Of a stretch of DNA of 64,000 bases, positions 24,420 through 36,600 are shown in pieces. The notes beneath the pieces were generated by a model that saw nothing but the letters and a program-made list of their open reading frames with translations, made no database searches and was not told the origin of the DNA. The stretch's first letter is position 1. The number at the start of each line of letters is the position of its first letter. A program made the translations under genes and the position numbers. Source of the DNA: Podaxis mareebaensis (Eukaryota > Basidiomycota > Agaricomycetes > Agaricales > Agaricaceae); assembly GCA_018524725.1 (NCBI GenBank), contig JAEUWP010000586.1:1-64000 (forward strand). The letters run 5' to 3'.

Positions 24420-25483
24420 ATGGCTGACCTCCTCGAAGACGATTTCGTCCCAGACGAAACAACTGCTCTCGACGACGACGAGCAGCTCGTCCTACAAGAT
24501 GAAACCACCTATTTCTCCGACCAGGACGCCCCACCCCCTCTCCCCACCGCTTCCGCCAAAAAACGCAAGCGGAGAGAAAAGGAAAAAGAACGCAAGGTAT
24601 GCCTCTTTTCCAATACAAAATCTTTGTGGGGCTCACCATGGCTATAGAGGCGTAAACTCGCCGAAGCTGTAGACCCAGTCGTCAAGTCCATCGCGGACCA
24701 GCCCCCGAAGGAGCTCGCGACCTATCTTGCCGCGATGCAGGCCAAATCATTCCCCAATCACTCTGCGATCGAGCTCAGCGACATGGAAATCCCTGGTATG
24801 CACCCACGTTCTCTATTCTCCTCCTACGCCAACCCAACCATGCTAGCCAGACTCGTCCATCGCCGATACGACTGCGTGGACCAGTCCCAGGACTCTAGAT
24901 CAACTCGTCCCCTTCATAATGAAAAGTTCGTCCAAGCGCAGTTTCTCCACCGCGGTCGTCTGACGTCCTTGCTTGTGTCAGTGCTGCCAACGTTGCATAC
25001 TCGGCTAGGTCAGAAGTCCAAGTCAAACGGCGCACCAACGCTTCTTTTCCTTGCTGGTGCCGCCTTGCGAGTTGCCGATGTCACGCGGGTATTGAGGGAC
25101 AAAAGACTTAGAGGCGATAAAGGCGGAGAAGTCGCAAAGCTTTTTGCAAAGCATTTCAAGCTCTCCGACCATGTCTCGTATCTCAAGAGGACAAAGATCG
25201 GCGCTGCTGTTGGCACGCCCGGCAGAGTGGGCAAGCTTTTATGCGAGACAGGTGTGCTGTTCTCGATTTTTCATTATCATTCTATATCACTCATATTCCC
25301 GCAGACGCACTGTCAATCTCCGCGCTGACACACATCATACTCGACGTTTCATATATCGACGCAAAAAAGCGCACCCTGCTCGATATTCCCGAAACCCGCG
25401 ATGAAGTGTTTAGGACTGTTCTGGGTGCACCCCAGGTACTAACAGCCATCAAAGAAGGGAAAATCCAGGTGGTGCTCTTCTAA
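24420..25483 (+). CDS. CMS1: Cms1-like ribosome biogenesis protein
   Basis: The Cms1 family is a helicase-fold-like factor associated with the small-subunit processome in the nucleolus. Five exons, 24420-24596, 24648-24795, 24851-24925, 24982-25251 and 25305-25483, give 223 residues. The N-terminus is acidic ([13 protein letters not shown]) and then strongly basic ([17 protein letters not shown]). The conserved body has [61 protein letters not shown] and [19 protein letters not shown], and the end is the family hallmark KIQVVLF. The VGTPGRV run resembles the DEAD-box motif Ib (TPGR), but Walker A is not evident, as expected. The third intron has a GTTCGT donor and is fixed by phase. Confidence 0.87.
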
Positions 25484-25588
25484 CCGAGTCCCATTTGCTC
25501 TACCTTCATGTCAATTAGATGAAAATGGATGCTACTAGGGCAATAAATACGTGATACAAAACAGGGGAATGGCGAAGATATCCTGGTT

Positions 25589-26080
25589 TTAGAAACCTTT
25601 CGGGTTTGTTCTAAGCGTAAGCTGTTACAGAGTAATAAGTCCGCCAAGTCATAATTAGAGTATAACTGCGAGCGTCGACGTACCCTCGTCCATTTTGGCA
25701 CCTTGTGAATACCCTTCCTGTATCCCCGTGCATGTGGACTGAAAACAGTGTATTTGTCCTTGGCCGGCATTTCGTGTTCCTTCGGTAGCTCCAAAGCTCG
25801 GTCCTATGAAAACCCACCCACATCAATAACAAAGCAAGAGCGAGAAAAAAAATGCAACGCACTAGAGACTTGCACTGGACACCACTAGCCCTGACAGCCT
25901 CAATCACAGCATCCACCTTCTTTAGTCGGGCGCGAACGTTGGCTTTACGCGTCACAGAGAGCTTCCATGGCGTTTTCCTGCCGTGTGGGTTAGATGCATA
26001 GCAGTGTATTCAAAAGCCTGAGTTGCGCACCACAAGAGGCCACTAAAGTTTACACTCGAAGCTCTGAACGCCCCCAACAT
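25589..26080 (-). CDS. MRPL31: mitochondrial large-subunit ribosomal protein mL60 (MRPL31)
   Basis: A fungal-specific mitoribosome protein. Four exons on the minus strand, 26080-26031, 25977-25863, 25803-25684 and 25621-25589, give 105 residues, the normal size. The N-terminus [24 protein letters not shown] is basic and amphipathic, as for a mitochondrial protein. Then come [38 protein letters not shown] and [15 protein letters not shown], ending in TLRTNPKGF, which is nearly invariant in the family. The last coding exon is only 33 nt. Its start lies 149 bp from the divergent start of SF3A1. Confidence 0.92.
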
Positions 26081-26229
26081 GCCTTGACGAGTTATGCAAG
26101 AAAGTGAAGCCGTCGGAGCAACTTTCCAGCCTTCCGAGGAGCGTGGGAATCTTATCACATCTTATTCAGCCATTCACTTGAGAGCTTGGGTAGCCGAATC
26201 ATACACCTCAACACTTAACCACGACCACC
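26081..26229. promoter_or_regulatory. shared divergent promoter of MRPL31 and PRP21
   Basis: A 149-bp spacer holds both promoters. No clear TATA element was identified. A short TC/AC-rich leader precedes the SF3A1 ATG. Confidence 0.45.
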
Positions 26230-28896
26230 ATGGCACAGGTACAAGTGCTCACACCGACGCCTCAGGCTAACGGCTCAGCTCCAGAGGCCCAACTAAATGA
26301 CTCTGCAGATGGCCAGAACGTGGGTAGCATCCTCCGGTTCTCGAGTGGTTTGATACTTCCTCCTCCCGAAATCAAAGGTGCGCTTCTCTACACAAGCTGC
26401 CAAGAGATTTGGTTACTAATAACATTTGGTTCAATTATACAGCTGTAATTGACAAAACAGCAACGTTCGTCGCCAACTCCCAAAACCCACCTCAATTTGA
26501 GGACAAAATCCGCGAAAACCAACGCTCAGATCCAAAATTCTCGTTCTTGAACCCCATAGACCCATACCACGCATATTACCGGCATAGACTTGACAAAATC
26601 TCACGTGGAGAGTCGCTCGCTGATGATGCCACTCCTGGACGGAGGGACGGAACCCCAGGTGGCCTTGGGCAGGAGCAGGCTGAAGTTGTGGATGTCGGCG
26701 TCGAACCCCCTGCGCCGGACTTCATTCTCGATATTCCGCATGTTAGTGCTATTGATCTGTGCGTCCTCTCTTCTCTTCATTCTTTGGCAAGATGTATTGA
26801 CGGAATGCTCCTAGGGATATTATGAAACTCACTGCACTATTCACAGCGCGCCGGGGACGCAACTTCCTCGCAACACTCTCGGCCAAAGAGGGCCGTAATT
26901 ACCAATTCGACTTCCTCCGTCCCACACATTCTCTCTTTGGATACTTCAACCGCCTGGTGGAGCAGTATAGCAAAGTTCTATATCCGAGCAAAGAGATGCT
27001 TGAACAACTGAAAGAGAGAGCACAAGATGATGCCAAGTGGAAGATGTTGGAACGGGCGAAACGACACGCAAAGTGGCAGCGGAATAAGCGAGAGAAGGAT
27101 CAAAAGAGGAAAGACGACCAAGAAGCTGAACGCAGTATGTGGCATTTCATTCCGTTTAAAAAACTATCACTTATAACATTCCCATTCCAGTTGCTTTTGC
27201 CGAAATCGACTGGCATGACTACGCCATCGTCCAGACCATCGAATTCACAGCTGCCGATGCAAACTCCGAACTCCCCCCTCCAATGAGTGTACAAGAAGTC
27301 GAAAACATGACTCTTGCACAGAAACGCATGGCAGCTATGATCATGGAAAACACTGTCGAAGAAGTCGAGGCGCACCGCGCGCGGCAGGCTGCCGCCGAAG
27401 CCGAAGTTGCCAAGGCTGTAGGTAAGGTGTCAGTGGTGGATGAAGATGAGGATACCGCGATGATGGAGGAGAGTGACGACGAGAAGGATGAAGAGAAGAA
27501 GAGGAAGGATGAGGAGGAGAGGCAGAGGGAGTTGGCGAGAGCGCAGGCTTTGCAGCCTGCGGTCGGTCCTATGAAGATTCGGACGGACTATGTACCAAAG
27601 AGTAAGTGTCTTGTCATCGTTTCCCGAAAGCTTTGCACTGACCATGTTGTGTAGTTGGCTCAAAGAACGCCAAGCCAACAATGACAACTTGTTCCATTTG
27701 CGGTCAACAAATTCCTGTGGACGAACTGCAAGAACACATGCGCATCGAGCTTCTCGATCCCAAATGGAAGGAACAGCGCGACGCACTCGAAGCGCGCAAA
27801 GCCCAAGCCTCCGAACTCCAACGCGGCGCTAACGTCGTCTCATCACTCAGAAACCTTGCACGAACACGTGTGGATATCTTCGGTACCGAGACGGACGAGG
27901 AACGCAGGAAGCGTGAAGAAGAAGAGGAGAGAGAGCGCAGGAGAGAGAGGGAGAAGGTGGTTTGGGATGGTCATACCGCATCGAAAGCAAATACCCTTGA
28001 CAAGTTCTCGACCAACGTCAACTTTGACGAACAAATTGCTGCTATCCATCGTGCAAAGGGTCTTGGACCGTAAGTAGTACCTCTCCGCATTCCTTCTGAC
28101 GATCCCACTAACCAAACTTCTCAAACACAGTGCTGAAGCAAACGCAATTGGGCCTGGCATCGGTCCAGCAGCCATTCCACCCCCACTAACCTCGCTTCCA
28201 CCACCCCCAGCCTCACTCCCCGCTCCACCAATCCACACCAACACACCCTCGACAGCAACCATCTCATCCGGTCCCACACCCGCATCCATGCTCTCCCCAC
28301 CTGCACCCGTCATGCTCCCACCATTACACTATCGAGGTCTGGACGCAGCCCAACCGTTCGGGTTCTCTCCACCTCCTCCCTCTGGCACACCCGGAACGGC
28401 ACCCAACAGTCGCCAAGCTGCCCTTGCAGCTGCAAATGCGCAAGCCCAGCAAGTGCAAGCTGGGATGGTGCGCACAGCAGACCAAATGCTTGCAGACAAC
28501 CCGAATGGGGGTGTACCAGGGCAAGACGATATGATCCCACCAGCCAAACGTCAACGGGTGGCCAAGTTGCCTGGAGGAGCGCTGTATCCTGAACAAGACT
28601 GGATCGCCATGCATCCACATCCGATTTCGTTGCAGGTGCAGTTGCCTAATGATCCGTCGAAGCCCGAGTGGAAATTGGACGGGTCTGTGGTGCTGATCCC
28701 TGAATTGCCGATGACACTTTTGGTTAGCACGTTGCGAGATAGGATAAGGCTCGCTACGGGGAGCGCGTTGCCGGCCTCGAGGATGAGGATTTCATACATG
28801 GGAAAGATGTTGACGAATTCGAGTACGATTGGGAGTTATAATTTGGAGGACGAGGACATGTTGGTGTTGAGTGTGAGTGAGGCTAAGAGGAAGTGA
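26230..28896 (+). CDS. PRP21: splicing factor 3A subunit 1 (SF3a120/Prp21/Sap114)
   Basis: A U2 snRNP component needed to form the prespliceosome in the nucleus. Six exons, 26230-26377, 26443-26758, 26815-27134, 27191-27601, 27655-28069 and 28131-28896, give 791 residues, almost the human length. Two SURP modules are present: IDKTATFVANSQNPPQFEDK...DPYHAYYRHRL (about 50-110) and DIMKLTALFTARRGRNFLATL...FNRLVEQYSKVLYPSK (about 155-215). A charged DEEKKRKDEEERQRE stretch follows, then CSICGQQIPVDELQEHMRIEL, a Pro-rich region, and a C-terminal ubiquitin-like domain from about residue 700 (WKLDGSVVLIPELPM...MRISYMGKMLTNSSTIGSYN). All introns are phase-consistent. Confidence 0.93.
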
Positions 28897-29513
28897 GATG
28901 TTGCTCTTTTTTATTTTTCTATTCTTGTATGATATGTAGATCGGGAAGTCGTTAATGTCATATGATTGATTGGAAGTGTATCGTGTGTGTATGTGTGTAT
29001 AAGATACTTGGGTCTACCACCCCCTAAAATCCCAAAGTCCACCGAGAAAAGTAACTCAACAAGCGAGCCTATCGAAACCTAAAACCCTAAAAGAAAAACC
29101 CTAGTAGGAAATGAACGCGGAACAACAACCGACAACCCAGGGAAGAATGCGAGATGAAGGAAGCAATGGAAGCAAGCAAAAATTGATGGTGACACAGATT
29201 GGATGATACCAATGTAAACGGTGTGATGAAGCAAAGCAGATGCGAGAAAGAACGCAAAGTCTGAACTCCCGAGCGACCCGAGAATCAGAGATTTTTTTGA
29301 TAGAAACCTCCCCTTCCCCTTCTATCCATATCCGTGTCAGAGGTTCTCGACCCAACCGGCGGCCTGGAGGACGGCATGGCAAGGGATGAGGATTGACCCG
29401 AGGGGACAACGTATGTCCCATATTGCAATACAAGGAATGTGCACACGACAGGGGTAAAAGCAAGGTCGAGGGGAACAATGCGATGCGATGCAAATGGGGG
29501 AGTAGAGATATCG
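28897..29513. other. intergenic region, no gene seen
   Basis: About 0.6 kb with a short GT repeat near 28982-29000 and AAAACCCTAAAA-type sequence near 29080. It probably contains the SF3A1 3' UTR and the 3' end of the minus-strand Ser/Pro-rich ORF. Confidence 0.4.
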
Positions 29514-30104
29514 CTAGCGGAAAGGTGACACTTTTGCGGCAACGGCCTCGGGTCTCGCCAACCGCGCAAGGTCTGATTCCGAATGGCGCGTACTAGTATG
29601 CCTCGGCCAGGAAGGTCTGGACCGCACAGCACCGGAGTATGGATAGGATGGGGATTTTCTCACACTACTGCCCAGATGCTGTGGTCCGGGGACGAAAGGG
29701 GGGAAAGAATGAGACGAGTTGGAATGCGCGCTGTGGTGGTGATCGAGGTTGTGGGGCAAGCTGCCTGGGTGGTTTGGGGGGTATTGGTTCGTATCCTGCC
29801 TCTGTCCGCGTGGGCTGACGATGATAGGGGGAGAGAGGGGTGCTGGGCGGCGAGACTCGAGAGGTCGTGGGTCCCTGGGTGAATGTTCATGAATGGAGGC
29901 GAGAGAGCCTGTGGAGCTAGACGAGGTAGATGGAAGAGGGATGGTGTCCTGCAGCCATAGCTCGTCCTGTTCTGATGGTGGGGGTGGAGGAGAAAACTCC
30001 CGCCTGAAGATGGGAGAGTTGAGGTAGGGGGAAGAGACGAGAGAGGGAGGAATGGGTACAGAAGAGTTTGAATCGAGGGACGCACAGCGACGACGAGCAG
30101 GCAT
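29514..30104 (-). CDS. Ser/Pro-rich protein of unknown function
   Basis: A single uninterrupted 196-codon frame beginning MPARRRCASLDSNSS on the minus strand. It is rich in Ser, Pro, His and Arg with little predicted structure, and no domain or membrane segment is recognised. It begins 76 bp downstream of the stop of the UBE2J-type gene on the same strand, so it may be a separate small gene or an open stretch in that gene's 3' region. In its favour are a proper ATG and an open frame of this length. Against it are low complexity and lack of homology. Confidence 0.4.
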   Translation of the reverse strand: MPARRRCASLDSNSSVPIPPSLVSSPYLNSPIFRREFSPPPPPSEQDELWLQDTIPLPSTSSSSTGSLASIHEHSPRDPRPLESRRPAPLSPPIIVSPRGQRQDTNQYPPNHPGSLPHNLDHHHSAHSNSSHSFPPFVPGPQHLGSSVRKSPSYPYSGAVRSRPSWPRHTSTRHSESDLARLARPEAVAAKVSPFR

Positions 30105-30180
30105 TGGGAACGGACGAAGCAGAAGATCAAGTAAGATGAATATATACCATGTACGCTAAAAATACAATGTCTCGTCTCGG

Positions 30181-31317
30181 CTAAAAGAAGCGACGACAGA
30201 GGAGAGCAAACAGTAGAACCAGCACTACACAGATCGCACCGTCAAGCACCACAGGCGGCCGCACAACCTTCCCGGCCTTCCCTTCTACCTCCGCCCCCTC
30301 TGTCCTTGCCACCGCCACCTCACCCAGACCGCCCTCCTCCCCCGTCGACTCCCTTGGCCTCTCCTCTGGCTTCGGTTCTTCCCGTTGTCCTGCCTCTTCC
30401 GTCCGTTCTTGCTGTTCCGCTGCCGGAACTGGATCGGGAAGTAACTCTAAATTCGTCCGTTGACATTGCGGACAAACCCACTCCCGTGACCTAGACAATC
30501 ATGTCGTTAGGAATTGTCTGGGAATTCTATGCCTTTCGATCACACTCACAGCGCAGCAAGCCGCTTACGTTCAGTTGCCGGATATTCTATCGATCCCACC
30601 CCGACGGCTGCTTGGCCCTTGAGTGGAAAGAACCCCTGCAATCCGATTATAGCTAGAATAAAAGAATGTCCATCCATGCTTCCTGAAACATACACCACGC
30701 TGCGACTCACCTGTCCGGACACCCCACGCAGGTTGCCATAATTCTTCATGGTCTGTAATCAAACACCATTGGTCAGACAGCCGCAAACCTGAGACATATC
30801 CAATAACCTACAATTGGTGAAACTAATACAAATCTATTCAATCAGCCATCCAAGTAGTCAGCATATCGATATATCAGCATTTCCACCATTTCCACAAACG
30901 CCCATCGCGGTGCGTTATTGGTCAAGGACTGACACACACCTTGGTATTCAGCTCAAACCTCCCGTTTGGTGTAAGCATCATGATAGATGGCGGGCGGAAT
31001 GGGTATTCCGCGGGGAGCAGGATACGGAAATGATACAGACCACCCTCAAACTCGGTTCCCGGCGATCCACGAAGTGTACAGTGCCATTCCTAAACGAATA
31101 ACGATCAATCGAGTTTCAGTGCACGGAAGGCTGTACTCACAAAGATATCGTCCTCCAATGGAGCGGCCGAATAGTCCGTACTGGGATCATTCGCAAGCTC
31201 ACGGGCTTCTTGCATAATCCGCTTCACAGCTGCCCCAAACCGACTCAGCCTCTTCTCTTGAATCACCCGTTGAATACAAAAGGACCTACCCGAGTTGTTC
31301 TTGTTCAAAGGGGGCAT
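30181..31317 (-). CDS. tail-anchored ubiquitin-conjugating enzyme, UBE2J1/Ubc6 class
   Basis: An ER-membrane E2 acting with ERAD ligases. Exons (minus): 31317-31290, 31229-31141, 31089-30940, 30833-30812, 30752-30711, 30652-30550 and 30490-30181, giving 247 residues. The UBC fold shows VKRIMQEARELANDPSTDYS, EWHCTLRGSPGTEFEGGLYH and EYPFRPPSIMMLTPNGRFE. The catalytic Cys is in KICISFTNYH, followed by EELWQPAWGVRT and GLQGFFPLKG. The Cys codon sits in a 22-nt microexon. The tail has CPQC, a Glu/Arg-rich linker and one C-terminal membrane segment (LDGAICVVLVLLFALLC) ending RRFF, the expected tail anchor. The first intron (31230-31289, 60 nt) is stop-free, and removing it gives the better N-terminus MPPLNKNNSAVKRIMQ. 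Confidence 0.9.
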
Positions 31318-31931
31318 ACTGGGTGGAATAAATTAAAGAGGTGAAGAGTCGAAATGCGGGGAAGCTGGGCGAATTAGGTGCGAGGGGTTGTGATAAGTAA
31401 TTATGTAGGTGCTAAGCCGGCGGTACGTATGTAGCAAGGCGGTGTATGCGTGGCACGATGTGCGCCGTCAATGGAAAGCCGCCTTGTTTCCTCGAGGCAA
31501 GTCGGTAAGTCGGTAGCGTCGGTATCCGTTACTCGGGATCCAGAAACCTCAACCCAATCTAATTAACTCGCACAACCAGATCGAATTCCACCAAAGGAGT
31601 CGATGATGATGGGGGTTCTAGGCGAAGAATATGAGAGTTCGCTGGAGAGAGAGACAAGTACAAGGGGTGTCGACAAAGGCAGAGAGATAAGGAGACAAGT
31701 GTATTGGTCAACGTGGAATCATCATACGCTAGTAACAAGTCACAGGTGTCAGCTGCCAAAAGTGACGAAACCCCCTCGAATGTCTTGCCCCCCATAAAGA
31801 GATCACCATCACGTGGTGTGACGCTCGGGCACTGGATTGGGAATGCGAATTTTGCCACCAACTGCAGAGTCCGAGTAACGGCTTCCAACGGTTGGCTGTC
31901 GTACGCGTTCTACGGTTGAAGACTAGGAAAG
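31318..31931. other. divergent intergenic region, no gene seen
   Basis: About 0.6 kb between the E2 and MRP10 start codons. A minus-strand frame at 31559-31888 has no proper ATG and no motif. Confidence 0.45.
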
Positions 31932-32401
31932 ATGACCATCCACATCAAGAAGCTTAAAGTCCGGCAGCGCAAGGGTACGCCTGCCACGTAAAATTCCACC
32001 CAACTCACTGACTAACAACTCGTTTCCGCCCGGAATGCTTATCCCTCCATCCACCAATTACTGCCCCACAATACCCCAATACCTTTCAATCAAATTCCTC
32101 AACCTTATTCTGTCCACGAAACTTGGTACTGTCATACAGCACCCATAAACGTCATGTGCGCACCCGCACTTTCAAACATGCTTGGATGCTGGGCAGCCTC
32201 CAACGACCTCAAATCCGTCGGCCCATGCAAAGAAGCCGCCGAAGCCCTATTCCACTGCATGCGTACCACCGTACGTAACCTATCTCCTCTCCTCATCAAA
32301 ATGTTACTGAACCCTTCCGCGTCGTTCAGCCCATGCCCAAGAAATCACATAGACCAACGATCAACTACCACCTCGCAAGATTGGGCAAACAGATTCAATA
32401 G
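31932..32401 (+). CDS. MRP10: mitochondrial small-subunit ribosomal protein mS37 (Mrp10, CHCH)
   Basis: A twin-CX9C-type protein of the mitochondrial small ribosomal subunit. Three exons, 31932-31974, 32140-32270 and 32330-32401, give 81 residues. The N-terminus MTIHIKKLKVRQRKAPINVM is typical of the family. The Cys motifs are MLGCWAASNDLKSVGPC and CKEAAEALFHCM, and the end is INYHLARLGKQIQ. The first exon is short (43 nt) and is recovered by a GTACGC donor and CATACAG acceptor that join in phase. Confidence 0.9.
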
Positions 32402-32511
32402 AAAGCCGTCTGTGACGACGAGTTTCCCCGGGCTTCACATTAGCAACTTCTTGTCCTCTGAAAGACGTACTGCCGACATAATACTGGAGGAGAGCGAACA
32501 ATGATCTGGAG

Positions 32512-33150
32512 TAAAGGTTTCGTACCACGGGTCTCCACCCGAGCGTAACGTATGGTGAAATATTATTTACTAATTCGAGAACATGTCATCATAGTCGTCG
32601 CCTCATTTCACAATGTTCGACTTCGTCCGTCAAGAGTGAAACGGTCTAACTGTCGTTATTCAAACAAGAAATGAACGAAAATCCCCAAGTCGACTCAGTG
32701 ACTCCTTATCCAAGCACACTATAACCTTCCTCTCCGCTGCTTGCCATGCTATCCTAAGTGCCCATATCCACGTCTACATCAACATCCACCTCACCACTCG
32801 GTTAATTGAAATACACGCGAGCCTTATGGAGAGCTACTAGTGAGGTTCCTCGCCCATATCCCAGTAAGACATAATAAGGGATGCTGAGCGGCGAAGTCAA
32901 CTCGTTATTTGGACTCGCTGGATTATATGATCAACTTACGCATCGGGAGAGAACCGTAAAATGGCTCTTCCAAGTCCTTTCCAAGGATTCAAAAAGACAA
33001 CGAAAAAAGAAATTGAAAAAAAACTCACAAAAGGTCTGGCCCCTTTGCACTCCAACTTCTCCAAACTTGGCAGGTACCCGTTATCCCCAGGATGAAAAAT
33101 GCACTCTGTGCATACAACTTTTGGAAGATATTCTCGTCGAATCTAGTAGA
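32512..33150. repeat. diverged direct repeat, copy 1 (left of NACHT-kinase gene)
   Basis: This stretch matches 37103-38206 in order and orientation. Shared landmarks include GTAAAGGTTTCGTACCA, GTATGGTGAAATATTATTTA, TCCCAGTAAGACATAATAAG and GAGAGAACCGTAAAATG. Identity by eye is about 75-80 per cent with indels; copy 2 has an extra block of about 450 bp (37245-37690). It ends where copy 2 is interrupted by the 810-bp element. Confidence 0.75.
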
Positions 33151-33159
33151 GGTATGTGA

Positions 33160-33390
33160 ACACAACTGCATTTAGCTAACCAACAATAATCACGTACCGA
33201 TGTGTTAAGCCATTGTAAGAAACCCACAAACGCAGACATATACGAACTATGCGTCAGAATATACGATCCCCATGTTGTAAAGTCCAAGCAACGAATTTGG
33301 TAGAACAACTCACGATCCTCTAGCTCGCCAACGGCAGTGCATGCATGGAGTGTTCAAATATGAATACATTCCCAGATGTGGATTTATTAT
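33160..33390 (-). pseudogene. fragment of an unrecognised gene, copy of 40337-40558
   Basis: The minus-strand reading includes QIRCLDFTTWGSYI, MSAFVGFLQWLNTS and, in part, an IWECI...LHACTAVGELED stretch. It matches the plus-strand segment at 40337-40558 at roughly 80 per cent and in opposite orientation. I do not recognise the parent family. The copies bracket the accessory island, so they are more likely repeat-borne remnants than genes. Confidence 0.5.
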
Positions 33391-33637
33391 GTGGCGTCCC
33401 ATCACTGGCAGATTCCAGTCGCGAAAACCGACGGCCACGAGAGTGAGGGTGGGGATGGTAACGTCAAGGTCCCTCTGCCCTTTTCCTCGTGAGTATGCAA
33501 GCGGGCGCCTCGTGCATTCAGCGCTCGGCATTGGACACATACAAGCATATGTAAACTCGGTAAGTACCCGTGTAAACCAGTCCACAGCCTGCCCGTCTGA
33601 ACGTTTTCCGCCACCTACACCAGCCCTCCATCCCACT

Positions 33638-36600
33638 ATGCCGCTGTTACAGATGTTGAAATCCTTTCTTCGTCATATCTTTAAGGAGTGTCTAGGATCG
33701 CGCAGTCTGGCTCGCGGAGGTGCTCGGACAGAATCCAAAGACTCCCATACTAAAGATGCTGGCAACACACTGGTGGCCGCTGATAGTGTCCTTCGCCCAG
33801 CAGGTCAGCCCTTCCCCCCTCATGCATTTTTTGGCCACTTTTTTCACAACACTAAACCCATTCTCAATATCAACAAAGACTACTATACCCGCGGCCATAG
33901 CCACCCCGACCGTGAAAATCCCGATGATCTGGGATTCGCCTTGGTAAATTACAGTTCGACGGAACTCAATACTCTGCGACGGACTAAGGGTCCTAACTCT
34001 GGGAGGATGGGTATGTATACAGACTTCGCTCGCTTACGAACAGTATCTCATCCGTTGTCAGTCGTCGGTCTTCTTGGACAGAAACGGATAGCTAGTGCCG
34101 AATTTGATCACATCGCCCGCGACCCTCCCTCAAGGTGTCATCCAGGCACTCGTATGGAACTCTTGGATAGGATATTCAAGTGGCTTGCGAACTCCAATCG
34201 AGACAAGAATATCCTTTGGCTCCTGGGCCCGGCAGGTGCTGGGAAATCTGCCATTGCACGAACAACTGCTGAAAAGTGCGCCGCAAACGGTCGTTTTGGC
34301 GGCGCCTTTTTTTTCTCACGATTGAACGATTGCGTCGACCCCGCTCGTGTTATCCCCACCCTCGTTTACCAGCTCGTATTCAGAAACCCAGACTATAGGC
34401 GTTTGATCATCCAGCGCCTGGCAGATGACACCACCATCCTGGGGAAGGACATCCGTTCCCAGTTCAAGGAACTCATTGATGACCCCTTCAGAATACTGTA
34501 TGATCGCAACCCTTCTAGCCAGCCCATCCTCGTCGTCCTCGATGGGTTGGATGAATGTGATGGAGAGCACGCACAGCGCGAATTCATCGAGCTTATTGTC
34601 GGCCACGCTCGCACGGGGAGCGCCTCCCTACTTTGGATGATAACCAGTCGCCCAGAATGCCATCTCAAACAAATGGTGTCAATCGATAACTACTACCTTC
34701 CCATAGAGCTGCGTACAGGTACAGAAGAAGCTGAACGGGATGTATCTCACTTCCTCCGTGCCAAGTTTGATGACATCCGTCGCCATTTTCCCGGAACAGA
34801 TTCCGATCAGTGGCCAGCAGAGGCTCATGTCCTTCAACTTGCCCGTCAGGCATCAGGATATTTTTCCTTAGCTTCGGCAGTCCTCGGATTCGTTGGAGAC
34901 AGAAATCGTGGTGATCCAGTCGGCCAACTGGACACCTACATCAAATGGAACCTTTCATCCGCTCCTGACTCGATCAATCCTTTCCATGCCCTTGATCTCC
35001 TCTACAAGCGCATTCTTGCTGACGTACCTTCCGATGTCCTTCCAGTTCTGATGCGCATCCTTTGCCTCCATATTCTCTTCCCCGATGAGTCCGAACTTTC
35101 CGTCCGCATTATGTTGGATGTTCTAGGTCTTGACCAGTCGTCTTTCTATCGTGCCCTCCGGAACGTGCACTCGGTTCTTCGCGTCCCCGCCCCGGAACAA
35201 GTCGACGAGGAAGGCATATGTCTCTATCATGCTTCATTTGGGGATTTTCTTAGGGACCCAAGGCGTTCCGGTGCTTTCTGCATTAGTGGCTTTTACAACC
35301 CAGTAGCGAAGAGTGTGGATCTGTATAACACAAGGGATCCCCCTATTCAGATCACCCTCGCGTGAGTGACTACATACTTCGCTGCCAGTGATATCAACGG
35401 CACCAGCTTACTTATCTCAAAAACAGGGCTCCCGACGGCGCTGTATGTGGTTCCGATGGTACGACCAGAGTTCGCTGTTTCGACTTCGAGACCTTCTAAC
35501 TGGAAGTTCCTCAGGAAACCCAACAATACTGGCGCGGGTTTCCGAAGATGATGTCATTGACTTCCTGCAGACACGCATTCTTCGTTCCGAAGAGCGTTAT
35601 AAGAATTTGCTCAAGACAGAGCCCACGGAAGCACAACATATTGTTGATCTCCTTGAGAAGGTAGCGTGGTGCTTCGATCCCGTATCTTATGCAGAAAATG
35701 ATATCCTTTTCCAGCTACTGGGCTCCCCTAACGTAGTTTCCGATACGGCCCGACGATCGATTCTGACGGCACTTTTGAGGCTATCCACAGTCTCAGGGCT
35801 TTATCCTCAGCGTTTGAAGCTTGACAACATTGAATATGAGTCTTCACCTGTGACGGCTGGTCAGTTTGGTGAAGTACACCAGGGAAACTACGGAGGACGC
35901 CAGGTCTGTCTCAAGATCCTCAGGCCAGTTCAGCGATCAGAGTCTGATCGTTTACTCAAGGTATATCCAACATTTCAGTCATTTATCTACTCAAACTCGT
36001 AACTTGTAGTCGTTCAAACGCGAAGCTATTGTTTGGAGCCAGCTCAAACATCCTAATGTCTTGCTGTTTTATGGAATCCACCATCTCGGTGACAGCCATG
36101 GTCGAATTGGGCTTGTATCGCCTTGGATGAAGAATGGAAACCTTCGTGAATACTTGAAGACACACTCTTGGGTTTTGCGCTTACCGCTAGTCAGTATCTT
36201 CACCATATCCCTTCCAGTCCTAACTGAACAGGCTCAAAGGCCCGTGACATCGTTGCTGGCTTGCAATACTTGCACCGACACCAAGTTATCCACGGTGATT
36301 TGAAAGGAGTAAGGATTCAATGCTAGCTTTCTGGAGAGCAAGTCTAACGAGATTTAAGGTCAACATTCTCATCAGCGATAATGGCTCTGCATGTCTTGCA
36401 GATTTCGGACTATCTGCCGTGACGAATGCCGATGTCCTGGCATTGACCTCATTCAAAACAATGACTGAGGCTGGCGGGACAGTGCGCTGGATAGCTCCAG
36501 AGATCCTGGATGGCGCAGAAACTGGCCTAATGCGTCCGACTTGGGCGAGTGACATATACTCCCTAGCTTCTGTGATGTTCGAGGCAAGTGCATTGCCATG

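Noticed and set aside
31559..31888. Minus-strand frame of about 109 codons between the E2 and MRP10 genes
   Set aside because: It opens with TTG rather than ATG, is rich in Leu/Ser low-complexity sequence and has no family motif.
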